Source of the DNA: Garcia nutans
Lineage: Eukaryota > Streptophyta > Magnoliopsida > Malpighiales > Euphorbiaceae
Assembly: GCA_947685225.1 (NCBI GenBank)
Contig: CANTUV010000033.1
Location: forward strand, 57,885,001 to 57,949,000
Length of the DNA: 64,000 bases
Direction of reading: 5' to 3'
Part shown: positions 49,386 through 60,700 of the stretch, in pieces
Layout: each line of letters opens with the position of its first letter
Position numbering within the stretch: position 1 is the stretch's first letter
Program-made: the position numbers and the translations under genes
Notes under the pieces: model-generated
The model's input: only the letters and a program-made list of their open reading frames with translations
Told to the model about the DNA's origin: nothing
Databases searched by the model: none

Positions 49386-50713
49386 TATTGGTATATTGAT
49401 AGGTGTATGTTTTAGCTTCTTAATTTCAAGTTTTTCATAATCACAAAGCTTGATGATGACGAGTTATTGACCTTTTTTTCAATTCCCATATATTTTAATT
49501 TTTCTTTCCATTATAGGTATAGAGTCCCTTTTGTTTTGTTCGTGTTGTCCACTTAAATTCACCATTACATCTCATGTAATATAATTTTGGCCATTAATTG
49601 TTACTGATTAATTTAATAAGTAATTACTTTCATAAAATATTGAAAAATATTAAAAAAAATTGACCGAATTTATTACTCTATATATTTTCTTTATTACTTA
49701 TTCCAAATATTATTTTTTTTTTCAAAAACATTTATTATATATATATTTATATATAATGATTTCAATTTTGGATATTATGATAGTTGATAGAATATTAGGA
49801 GATATATTTTTGAATTTTTCTTTTGTAATTTTAACTACTTAAAAAGGCAATTATAGTTCCATTGCATTTTTTTTTATTTTTTAATTTATTTTCAATAATA
49901 AATTTTTTCTTAAAAAAATATATATCTTTTAATAATTTGATATCTATATAGACTATTATTTACAATGTTATAAAATATATTTTAAATCTTAATATTTTTC
50001 TTTTTATCTTGACTTATTTTAAAAAATTATAGCAAATATAATTTCATTATATTTTTTAATTTATTTTTAACAATATTTTTTCTTAAAACATATAGATATT
50101 AATATTTGAATGATTTATTACAAATTTTAAAAATCTATCATATTATTGAATATATAAATAGTTTTTATGTTTTTCTCTATATTATTAACAAATAATACAT
50201 ATAATTTATTATAATATAAAATAATATAAATTGAAAAAATTACCATGTCTTCTAAAAACTAGTACTATTAAAAAAATCCAATATAATAAAAAAATTATAA
50301 CATGATTGTAATTAATATTGCCTTCAGCAACCACTATGCTACCATATTATATTTTTTTTGTTCCAAAAATAGGTAAATAAAAAATTGAAAAAGATTTTTG
50401 AAAAATAAGAAAAAAAAATTTCAAAGATGGACAAATCAGCAAATAGCCCCAAAAATAGACGTGTATTGGTCCAATGACAAAACAGCAACAGAATCCTAGT
50501 CAGCGCTCACACCTCTCACACTCACAAAACCCTCCCAAAACGACCTTTCCTCTCTTTTCTCAGTTCTCAGACCGGAAGCAACACCACCGTCAAGGGCGGA
50601 AATCTCAGAAACACCACAATTATTGGCTGCAACGACGTAGCTTAGCAATTTTGTCTTTTAAAAAAAAACAAAACGACAGAGAGAAGCGGGAGAACGACAC
50701 CGGAGCATCAAAC
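49386..50713. other. Intergenic DNA and promoter region of the SPC3 gene
   Basis: AT-rich and featureless to about 50440. From about 50450 the composition becomes balanced and likely represents the promoter and leader of the signal peptidase subunit gene. An in-frame open stretch begins at ATG 50474 (80 codons before the accepted start), but it is Gln/His/Arg-rich without any family similarity. Confidence 0.5.
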
Positions 50714-53008
50714 ATGCATTCTTTTGGGTACAGAGCTAACGCTTTGCTGACTTTCGCCGTCACCATCCTCGCGATTATGTGTGCCATGGCTTCCCTCTCT
50801 GATAATCTTAATTCTCCCTCTCCTTCTGCCCAAATCCAGGTCTGTGATTGCTTCAATATTTATGCTTTTGTAAATATGTAGGATTATTATTTGGATCTGT
50901 TGAAATTTGAATAGCTACTTGGTGTTTTTTCTAATCTGGGCTTTTGTGATTGTAGATTTTGAATATCAATTGGTTTCAAAAGCCGCCGCATGGAAATGAT
51001 GAGGTAAGTTTAGGCTTTTGATTTGTTCAAGATGAGCTAGAATCTTTTGGTAGATTTGTTAATTTTTTCCAATTTTTTTGGACCTATGATGCAAAATGAG
51101 AATTGTTTAAACAACAAGTGATTTTAAATTTTTGATGATAAATTCTTAACTAATTGTAAGTTGTAACTTGCTGATGACTATCTATTGTTCTTCACATGCT
51201 GTTTGTAACTTGCTGATGACTATATATTGTTCTTCACATGGTGTGTTTGTGAAGGTTAATCCCTCTCTCAAAGAAAAGGGAGCTTAAATTCTTTTTAATT
51301 ACCTTGGATTTCAGTTTCTTGCTTCAATTTTCCTCGTCACTGTTATATTTTATTTTAGCTGATGCTTGGAATTATATTGTCTTGGTTTGAATTCTACCAA
51401 ATGTAAATTAGATCTGTCAGATTCTTCCTCGAGCAGATATTTGAGAATTGTAGTAGAACAACCATATTTTCCTCTTATTGCCCTGATGTTTGTTTGGATG
51501 AGACCGTGCTGATATTTTGCTAACTTGCATAAATGTTTTAGTTATTGAATCTACTTGCAAAATAGGCAAACTATTTGACAAAAGGAAATACTTTTCATTT
51601 TTCTGCCTTACCATGTTCTGTGTTATAAAATACTCAGAATTGCCAAGAAGTCTCAATTAAAAAAGAAATTGAATGGTTATACATCCATATGCATAATACA
51701 TATATACAGCGTAAATACTGTTCAACTTAAATTCTTAATGACATTGCACCTTTTGTGATCAATGTTTTGTTTGGTAGCTTTAGATAACTCATAGAAGCTG
51801 TAAAGACAAGATGATGAGTGAGAATGCTGATTGAGAAATATCTCTCATGAAGTTTACAAGTCTAATTTGGATGTACACTGTCTTTAACTTCTTCAATATG
51901 TTACCCTCATAATTGTTTCTTGTTAAGTTTTTACTTATTTTAAGACTGTTGTGGTGTCAACCACCTTGTATTCTGTTCCACATCTATAGTGCTATGAGTC
52001 TACATATGGACAATTTGTGCCAGACTACCTGATATACTAGCCATTTGATGTCAATTGCCTTTTGTTTAATGTAGGTCAGCCTCACAATGAATATAACAGC
52101 TGATTTACAGTCATTGTTTACATGGAATACAAAGCAGGTATGTTATTTGAAAAATCTTGTGGATTTCCTTTGTGTATGATTTTATTACCATTTTTGAGTT
52201 GAGTTTTTGTTATATAGAGGAAAATAGACCATCTTGTTTTCCCATTACATGCCAGTTTATCATTTTTTTTTTAAAACTAAACACACCAATGTTCCTTTTT
52301 GGAATTTCTTGTCAATTATACTGGAAAGTTGATTCAAATATGCAATCTTCTTAAGGGTTTTTTCAAATATATATGGTGTCATGGTGATCACCTTCCTATT
52401 TATTGCAGGTTTTTGTATTTGTAGCTGCAGAGTATGAAACCCCAAAGAATGCCTTGAACCAGGTACTTCTAGATCCAAAAATGAAGCAGCTCCATTTAAG
52501 TTTTGATTTTTCATCTTTTACATGTATAACTGATTATAACTTTGTGATGTAATGATGATGGCTATAACCAATTTGCATATTCATGTAGTAGGCTCCTGAG
52601 GCAAACCCATTCTGTCTTTTTTCATCAAAATGTCTGGGTCTTACACTGCTTAAATTGTTTTAATATTGGGTGCTAGGTTTCACTTTGGGATGTTATTATA
52701 CCAGCGAAAGAGCATGCAAAATTTTGGATGCAAACTGCAAACAAGTATCGTTTTGTTGATCAGGTATGCTAATGCTTCCTCATGAAGACGTTTATTTTTG
52801 TACTTCAAGGCAAACATGTGAACGGCCCACTCTTTTCACTTTCTATGCTTGAACACCAAAACCATTACTTTTCAATGTGCAGGGGAGCAATCTTCGTGGT
52901 AAAGAATTCAATTTGACTTTGCACTGGCATGTCATGCCCAAGACTGGCAAAATGTTCACCGACAAACTAGTCATGTCTGGATACCGCTTGCCAGAGGAAT
53001 ATAGATGA
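50714..53008 (+). CDS. Signal peptidase complex subunit 3 (SPC22/23 family)
   Basis: Six exons (50714-50839, 50956-51003, 52075-52137, 52409-52462, 52677-52763, 52883-53008) give 167 residues, the usual plant length. The protein begins MHSFGYRANALLTFAVTILA, a short cytosolic start and one transmembrane anchor (about 10-30). The lumenal domain carries INWFQKPPHGNDEVSLTMNI, ADLQSLFTWNTKQVFVFVAAEY, WDVIIPAKEHAKFW and GKEFNLTLHWHVMPKTG. The subunit belongs to the ER complex that removes signal peptides and is needed for complex stability; it is not the catalytic subunit. All intron borders are GT-AG and in phase 0. A longer N-terminus from ATG 50474 is open but has no family support. Intron 2 holds a 42-bp tandem duplication. 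Confidence 0.95.
51163..51246. repeat. 42-bp tandem duplication in SPC3 intron 2
   Basis: Two adjacent units share gtaacttgctgatgactat, an A/C difference, and ttgttcttcacatg(c/g)tgt. They start at about 51163 and 51205 and differ by few bases, so the duplication is fairly recent. Confidence 0.8.
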
Positions 53009-53315
53009 AGATAGTTCATTTTTTGTGTACGGTTTTGCTGTGACTTTAGCTGTTCTAATATGGGATGATAAAGCTCTTAATTGAAAAACTAGAAACAGAG
53101 AAACCCTTGTTGTTGACAAAGAAAATGAATTATGTTGGAATTTTGGACTACTTCACAATTCTTGGATTCCACTAACCTTTTAAGACACTAATATGCGGTA
53201 ACAATTTTAATTATGACTATAGTTAATTGATAATGCGAATCTGTAAGTTCTGTTTAGTCCAGTTGAATCATAACCCATAAACGACAAGTTCTTATAAAAT
53301 TAGGACTCCCATAAT
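53009..53315. other. Spacer after SPC3
   Basis: The SPC3 3' untranslated region (to roughly 53150) followed by ordinary AT-rich sequence leading to a TATA-like element. No gene is seen. Confidence 0.45.
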
Positions 53316-53323
53316 TATAAATA
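53316..53323 (+). promoter_or_regulatory. Possible TATA box before the ERF-like fragment
   Basis: TATAAATA lies about 90 bp before ATG 53412, at a usual distance for a plant core promoter. It suggests that the broken gene behind it once had, or may still have, a promoter. Confidence 0.35.
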
Positions 53324-53411
53324 CAATGTTTATAGAAGTTCTTTTCTTATATCATAGGCCATAGTGCCTTTGCCCGTTTTCTCTAAGTTTGCTTAGTTTG
53401 CTCATCTGATA

Positions 53412-54082
53412 TTGGAGACGGTGATTGGGGTGCAAGGGCTCGTAAATATGGTTGTTTTGAGTTCCGGGAAAAGTTGCAACGACAAGGCAAGTTACCAACC
53501 AGCCTTGGCCATTAGGCCTCAACCTGATTCAATGCATGTCAAACCCATTAACCAGAAAGACTCCACAACTGGTTCACCTCAACTGTCCATGCAAGAAAAA
53601 GAAGAGTCGAGAGAAAGAAATAAAAGGAAGCAAGAGCACATTGCCAACAATGGAAAAGAAGAATGCGATGGAGAAAAAGAAAGGCAAAAAGAGCAAGAAT
53701 TGTTTACGTTAGATCGATGGACCCAAATGCCACAGGCTCTTCTAGTGAAGAAGAAGAAGAAGAAGAAGAAGAAGAAATAGCCAAGAGAAAAGTTCAAGAA
53801 CACCAAATTCACATGCCATGCGACAATTCATTGTCGAAGAATCATCACAATCAAGAAAATAAGCCATGCCCATTACCAAGAAAAGAGAGTAGCAACAGCG
53901 GAAAAGGCCGAGAAAGGTGATGATAATGGTGGAGTAAAGAATGTCGAAGGATGCGTATCATCTGGATTATGTGATATTCCAAGCCCATTACCTGATCTTG
54001 ATTACTTGGACAACTTGGACATTCAAATAGATGAATATTTTTTCGAAAATCTTTTCCAGGATTATTCAGAGGACGAGGACTA
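53412..54082 (+). pseudogene. Broken ERF/CRF-like transcription-factor fragment without AP2 domain
   Basis: Coding-like sequence is spread over shifting frames. One frame (53412-53780) starts METVIGVQG and ends in a Lys run. A second (53663-53920) has basic RKRKAKRARIVYV followed by DPNATGSSSEEEEEEEE. This resembles the CRF/ERF N-terminal motif (basic, then R-I/V-x-x-x-D-P-x-A-T-D-S-S-S-x-E-E). The last frame reads EKAEKGDDNGGVKNVEGC, then PSPLPDLDYLDNLDIQIDEYF and ENLFQDYSEDED, and stops at 54080-54082; acidic tails of this kind suit a transcription activator. The AP2 DNA-binding domain expected between them is missing. The (GAA)n run at about 53747-53776 may have promoted the frame changes. 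The family assignment is tentative. Confidence 0.42.
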
Positions 54083-54780
54083 AAGGGAACAGTTTTTTTT
54101 TTTTCTTTCAGAATCTTTATTTATTTTTTTTCAATTTTTAGGTTTTTTCTTCAGGAGTTCAGAAAGTTAGCTCTTCAAAATCTTATGTCAATTTACAAGA
54201 ACTAATCCTCTGTGAATGTTATGAATTGATTCCATCATGAAAATATGAACACTTTTTTTTGTTTTTTTTTCTAAGGCATCATATTTTTCAGTTCATAAAT
54301 GGCAAAATAATTCTCCAATCAAGTCTTTTTATTACATGTAAAATGTTTTATCTAAAAAAATATTATGTTATTTTTTCAATGTAAAATAATATTTTTTTTG
54401 AGAAATGTAATATAATAATTACCATATAAAAAATGATAATTATATTATGATGTTATTATATTTATTTATGATTTTTTTTATCATAGATAAAAAAAATTAA
54501 TTTTAAATTTATTGTTCAGAAAAATATGAATATTGAGCTTTGATGTGCATGTTTTATGATTTTATTCATGAAAAATTATAAAATATGAAATGAATGTAAA
54601 TAAAATAAAAATCTTTACCTTTATATAATAAGGTATGATAGTAACATTGCAGCTACAAATATTTATTAAAAAAAAACTAATAGTAACATTGCAGCTACAA
54701 ATATTTATTTGAAAAAAAAAAGAGCCTTCTAATCTCCAGGCTCGACCATTGTCGGGACGGTCTTATCCGAGCGGAGGAGT
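54083..54780. other. Intergenic DNA with a small tandem duplication
   Basis: T-rich and A-rich spacer with no gene. It ends in the probable promoter and leader of the Myb/SANT-like gene. It includes the 42-bp tandem duplication at about 54638-54720. Confidence 0.5.
54638..54720. repeat. 42-bp tandem duplication before the Myb/SANT-like gene
   Basis: Two units of atagtaacattgcagctac then aaatatttatt plus an A-run start at 54638 and 54680. The copies are almost identical. Confidence 0.8.
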
Positions 54781-57700
54781 ATGTTAAGCGAAGCAACCAA
54801 TCATACGAAATCAGCTGAAACAGTAGGGTGGAGCTGCCTGCTATTGCAAAAGATCCTTAAAGCTGTCCCGGCAACAAATTTCCCCCTTGGCTGTCCCTTT
54901 CTCTTCTCTGCTACCCAAAATCAGGTAAAAAAAATATTCGTATGCCCATCTCTTAATATATGTATTCGCGTTTGTTTACTGAGAAATTGTGGAAAAAAAG
55001 AAAAGTTATTGAGGTTTTTTTATTATTAAGAAAAATAGCCCCTTTCCATTTTCTCCTTTATATTTTTGAAGTAACAAGTAAGGGGTATCATCTTCTCATT
55101 AAATTCTGGTAAAAATTTTAGCTTGAATTGTATCTTTTTCTGGGTTTTTATTTTATGTTTGAATTGTTTTGCTTTTGATTTTAAGCGTTAAGAATTTTGC
55201 TCAACACCATCTTTATGTCTGTATTTTGTTTTATTACCTTTTTTTGGCGAATGGCTTTGTCTTTTGTTATGCATTTACAAAAGCCATTGGATAGTGCAAG
55301 GGTCATTGTCATCGGTTTTTCCTTTTCTGCGTGATGGATTTGTTGGTGGTAGCACACCAAAATTGAAAAATAAAAATAAAGAAAGTTAAAAATGCAAGGT
55401 GCCTAACAACGAAGAAATTGTCAAAAATGTGAGGTGAAAATGGGAGGTGCCTAATTTAGCCTAATTTTCACCTAATTTAGTTTGACAATTTATTTGCATT
55501 TGAAGCCTATAAATATACTCATTCTCTCCATTTGTAAATACACCAAGCAAACACAAAATATAGCTTAAGGAGAGCTATAGGTTAAATACCAAATAGTTTA
55601 TATTAGGAATTAGAGAATCAATCTCTTGGAGTTCCTTGGAGTATAAATATTTGGGGGTTGTTTTGTGGGTGTCGGTTAGAAAAATATTTTGTAATTTGTG
55701 GTTGTAACAATTTGCCGCATAGTGAATATTTTTCTTGGTTGTCGTTAGACAACGACCGTGGTTTTTCTCCATTCGGGAGTTTTCCACGTTAAATCATTGT
55801 GTTTTATTCTCTTTAATTTCTCAATTGTTATTTTATTTTCTCATTTATTCCTGCTTAAAGACGGTCCGAGGGGCGGGAAAATAGCGATTTTCCCAACAAG
55901 TGGTATCAGAGCTTAGGTGTTATAATTTTTTGTCAAAAATCTTAGTATGCTCTGTGGTTGCAGCTTGGTCTGATCTTCCACATCAGAAAAGATTTTTGTT
56001 AAAAATTATTTTTGTTTTTAAGCTGGTGGAGCTTTGGAAAAGGTGGAGCCGTTTTGCTTTGGTGTGCTTGAGTATTGGTGGTGAGATAAATAATTACATG
56101 TCGAGGTAAATTCTGTCAAACGACACGAATTTAGTCTAAGGCAAGTGGATTTTAAGTGAGACCTTTGTGACTCCTCCTCTTACCTGGGAATTTACCTGGT
56201 GTAATATTTATTTCTGGTCCTTTATTAAGCACAAAGTAAGCATGTCGGCAATGAGATGCGAGATTGAGAAATTTGATGGGAGAATGAATTTTGCACTGTG
56301 GCAAGTGCAAGTCAAAGACGTGTTGATACAGTCTGGACTACATAAGGTTTTGCAGGGTAAACCAGTCAGCGGAAGAAATTCAGAAAAAGGCGGTGGCAGT
56401 GGAGACTCAGAAAAATCCAAGATTAGTGACGAAGAATGGGAGGAGCTGGATATCAAGGCGGCAAGTCAAATTCGCATGTGTCTAGCAAAAAATGTTCTTG
56501 CTAATGTGCTTGGATTGTCCACGACAAAGGAGCTGTGGGAGAAACTGGAAGAATTGTATCAGGGAAAAAATATATCCAACAGGTTATATTTGAAAGAGCA
56601 ATTTCATACGTTGAAAATGGCGGAAGGTACAAAGCTGTCCGATCACCTGAGTGTCCTCAATGGTATTATCTCTGAATTAGAAACTCTTGGAGTGAAAACC
56701 GAAGATGAAGATAAAGCTCTCCGGCTCATCCTGTCACTTCCTTCAACATATGAGCACATGAAGCCTGTTCTGAAATATGGTAGTAAGGAAGTAGTGTATG
56801 CGGATGTGGTTAGTAAGCTCATTACTGAGGAGAGAAGACTGAATGAAATGGAAAATAAATCTTATGAGAATTCAGCTTTATCTGTCGGTATCAGGAAAAA
56901 GAATAAAGGCTCCGGAAAGAGGAAGGTTGTCTGCTGGGGGTGTGGTCAAACTGGACACGTGAGGAAGGATTGCCCGAACGGTGGAGCTGATTCGGCTAGA
57001 AGCTCTAACGTTGTTGCTGCCAATGTGATCTCCTGTGGCGAAGGAGATGATGAGTTGTCTCTGTAGTTGAGAGAAGTGTGTCCTCATGGCATGATTGCTA
57101 CCCGTTGAGATGCCATGGAAGAGGACTGATTATTGGTAGCTGGTCCACGGAAATGCGCGCTGCATTGGTTGACAGTTGATGCAAGGTGCGTGGTGGAAAA
57201 ATTATGTCGATGGCTAATGAACTCTCGGAAAGTCAACAGGAGGGTTGCACCATAAACTATTAGCGGGATCCGACATGGCCGATGAAAAATTCTTGGAGTT
57301 GGCGAAATAATTCCAAGTGTCGATACTCTTTTATGGTGGAGTATGTTAATTCTTGACGTTAAGAATTATAATTGTCGGTAACAGACAATGTTGTGTTTTT
57401 ATTTTTCAAGGTGGAGATTGTTGGTGGTAGCACACCAAAATTGAAAAATAAAAATAAAGAAAGTCAAAAATGCAAGGTGCCTAACAATGAAGAAATTGTC
57501 AAAAATGTGAGGTGAAAATGGGAGGTGCCTAATTTAGCCTAATTTTCACCTAATTTAGTTTGACAATTTATTTGCATTTGAAGCCTATAAATAGGCTCAT
57601 TCTCTCCATTTGTAAATACACCAAGCAAACACAAAATATAGCTTAAGGAGAGCTATAGGTTAAATACCAAATAGTTTATATTAGGAATTAGAGAATCAAT

Positions 57701-60700
57701 CTCTTGGAGTTCCTTGGAGTATAAATATTTGGGGGTTGTTTTGTGGGTGTCGGTTAGAAAAATATTTTGTAATTTGTGGTTGTAACAATTTGCCGCATAG
57801 TGAATATTTTTCTTGGTTGTCGTTAGACAACGACCGTGGTTTTTCTCCATTCGGGAGTTTTCCACGTTAAATCATTATGTTTTATTCTCTTTAATTTCTC
57901 AATTGTTATTTTATTTTCTCATTTATTCCTGCTTAAAGACGGTCCGAGGGGCGGGAAAATAGCGATTTTCCCAACAGGATTAGCTATTCTGCGTCCTAGT
58001 ATGCTTGGTTTGGTTGCCAATGATTGAAGAATATGTTCATAAAACAATGGCTATATTTAAGTTATCTTTTTTTGCATTGCCGGTTATTGCTTGTTAACCA
58101 AAGTTAGGATTGTAACAGAAGTTTTTATATTGTAGTGGAAAGGAATGGACAGGCAAGTCCCTTCAGGCAGTGATCGTACAAGGACAAATTGGTCACCCGC
58201 AATGGAACAGTATTTTATTGACCTTATGCTAGATCAGATGCATAGGGGAAATAGAATGGGTCATACCTTCAACAAACAAGCTTGGACGGATATGCTGATC
58301 ATGTTCAATGCAAAATTTGGGACTAAATATGACAGAGATATCTTGAAAAGTCATTATACAAATTTATGGAAGCGATATAATGATGTGAAGAATCTTCTCG
58401 AACAGAATGGATTTTCTTGGGATGATAATCAGAAAATGGTGATAGCTAGTAATGATGTCTGGGATGCCTTTATCAAGGTCCATGAGTTATTTTTCGTTTT
58501 CTATCATTTTCTTATCTGTGGCCATATTTATAAATTTTTATGAGAAAATATATATGTGCAGGCCCACCCTGATGCACAATTCTACAGGAGGAGGTCTTTG
58601 ATGAACTTCAATGATTTATGCTCGATTTATGCATATACAATAGCAGATGGTAGATACAGTCGTTCAAGTCATGATGTAGATGTAGATGATGACATTCAGG
58701 GGCTCAATATTGGTAATGCTTTAGCTATGGATCTTGAGCAAGGTTACATTTTTTATTAGCATTTAATATACGTGTTTTCTTGTGCTCTAAGATTTTCCAT
58801 TTATTTGGTGAGTGATTTTAAATGCCTCGCTCTTAGTTTATCTATGAATCTAAAGCATGCAGTGAGATGAAGTCATATGGAAGCCCGCCATAGTACTTCA
58901 TATTCTTGCAGGAAAGTGTCAATGTATCATCTATAAAATTATTTCACAATTTCTGTGTTCAAAATTTTTTGAAACTTGTCCAGACATAGTATTGTTAGTG
59001 TTCTACATTTTGTGGGCCTCGGTCTTTTGCTGTGTTAACATGTCCCTTACTGAGAGAGGAATCATAATATGATGTGTTTATATTTCTTGAAGTGACTATT
59101 TTTTTGTTCTTAGTTCAGCAGATTTCCTTTTCATCATGTTATTAACTGGGAAATATATAATGTAAACTTGACTTTAGGTATTATTCTAGCAGTTTATAGT
59201 GTTTAGCTGTTACATTAAGTTTTTGTACTCTTTATAAAGAAATGGGAACATGTATTGATTTTGTTTATCAATAAGAGCTGTTGATATAGGCAGTGTTGTC
59301 CCAGCGACTAGTGAGCATGTAAAAACAGAATGGACACCAGCCATGGATCGATATTTTCTTGAGCTTATGTTGGACCAACTTAAAAAGGGAAATAAAAGGG
59401 ATAGGACATTCAGCAAACAAGCATGGAAAGATATACTCACTTTGTTCAATGCAAAATTTTGTTCTCAGCATGGCAAAAGTTTTTTGAAGCGACATAATAA
59501 GAAATTGTTCAAGTACTACAGTGATATAAGAAGCCTACTTGAGAGAAGAGGATTTTCTTGGGATGAAAGACAACAAATGATATTGGCTGATGATGCTGTT
59601 TGGGAAAAGACAATCAAGGTATAACATGATAGGTTTGGTATGGTAATCTGCACCTGTTATGTTTTATTACTTGCTATTGTGTATACAGGTATACCCAGAT
59701 GCACATTTGTACCGAACAAAGACCTTATTAAACTATTGGGATTTGAACTTGCTTTATGGAAATCAAATCATCAACGGGCATCTAGATCATCTGCACCAAG
59801 ACAAAAACTTTGATGATAGCACCATACAAGTTAAGGATGGTGAGTATAATATTTGGCAAGTTGGCTTTGAGGTCCCATAGTTCATGAAGTTTTTACAAAT
59901 ATGATTTATCAGGTGTTTGATGTCTTTCATTGCAAACTAGCTTTTGTATCTGATTTTCGCATTACAACATGGTGGACCTGACAATTATTTTCAATTCATT
60001 TGAAGGTATGACTATTGACTTGCATACAACAACAACAACAACAACAACAAAGCCTTAATCCCAAGTTAATTAGGGTCGGCTATATGGATTCTTCTTTTCC
60101 ACTCAATACGATTTAAGGTTATCTCTTCTGATAGATGTAACATCATAAGATCATTTTGGACCACTTTTGACTAAGTCAGTTTAGGCCTACCTTTGTTTCT
60201 CTTAGCTATATCTACTCTAACTTGTTCGGTTTTTCTAATCGGCGGATCTCTAGGTCTTCATTTCACATGGTCAAACCATCTCAATCTATGCTCTCTTATC
60301 TTATCATCAATAGGTGCTACCCCCACTTTTTCTCTAATGCGCTCATTGCGGATTCTATCCATTCTAATATGATCACACATTCATCTTATCATTCTCATTT
60401 TCGCATCATGCATTTTACTCATGTATTGTCCTTTTACTGCCCAACACTCACTACCATGCATCATCGCAGGCCGTATTACAGTGCGGTAAAATTTTTCTTT
60501 TAATTTAATTGGTATCTTTCGATGACATAGAACTCTTGTAGCACCCCTCCACTTCATGCAACCAGCTTTAATCCTATGATTTACATATTTTTCACAACCC
60601 CCATTTTCTTGAAGAATAGAGTCAGGGTATCTAAAATAAGTACTATGAGGTACTGCTATTCCGTCTAAAATAATTTTGCCTCTTTCTCTATTCTCGCTAT

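Larger units (their letters stand above)
55341..57976 (+). mobile_element. Complete non-autonomous LTR retrotransposon, Gag-only (TR-GAG-like, copia type)
   Basis: The element is 2,636 bp long with two 558-bp LTRs (55341-55898 and 57419-57976), each TG...CA and with TATAAATA inside. A primer-binding site tggtatcagagc (55901-55912), complementary to initiator Met-tRNA, follows the 5' LTR. A purine-rich tract aaggtggagat (57408-57418) precedes the 3' LTR. The only ORF is Gag; there is no protease, integrase or reverse transcriptase in the 1.5-kb interior. The LTRs differ at 5 of 558 positions, and ggatt flanks both ends. It lies in intron 1 of the Myb/SANT-like gene, in the same orientation. 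It must use enzymes from an autonomous relative to move. This arrangement matches elements described as TR-GAGs in plants. Confidence 0.93.

Noticed and set aside
55575..55787. 70-codon antisense frame in the 5' LTR, repeated identically at 57653-57865
   Set aside because: It is identical because the LTRs are duplicates. It has no family motif and overlaps LTR regulatory sequence, so it is not a gene.
60222..60503. Plus-strand frames across the 60-62.9 kb region
   Set aside because: The element is on the minus strand. The plus-strand frames do not match any reverse transcriptase or endonuclease block.
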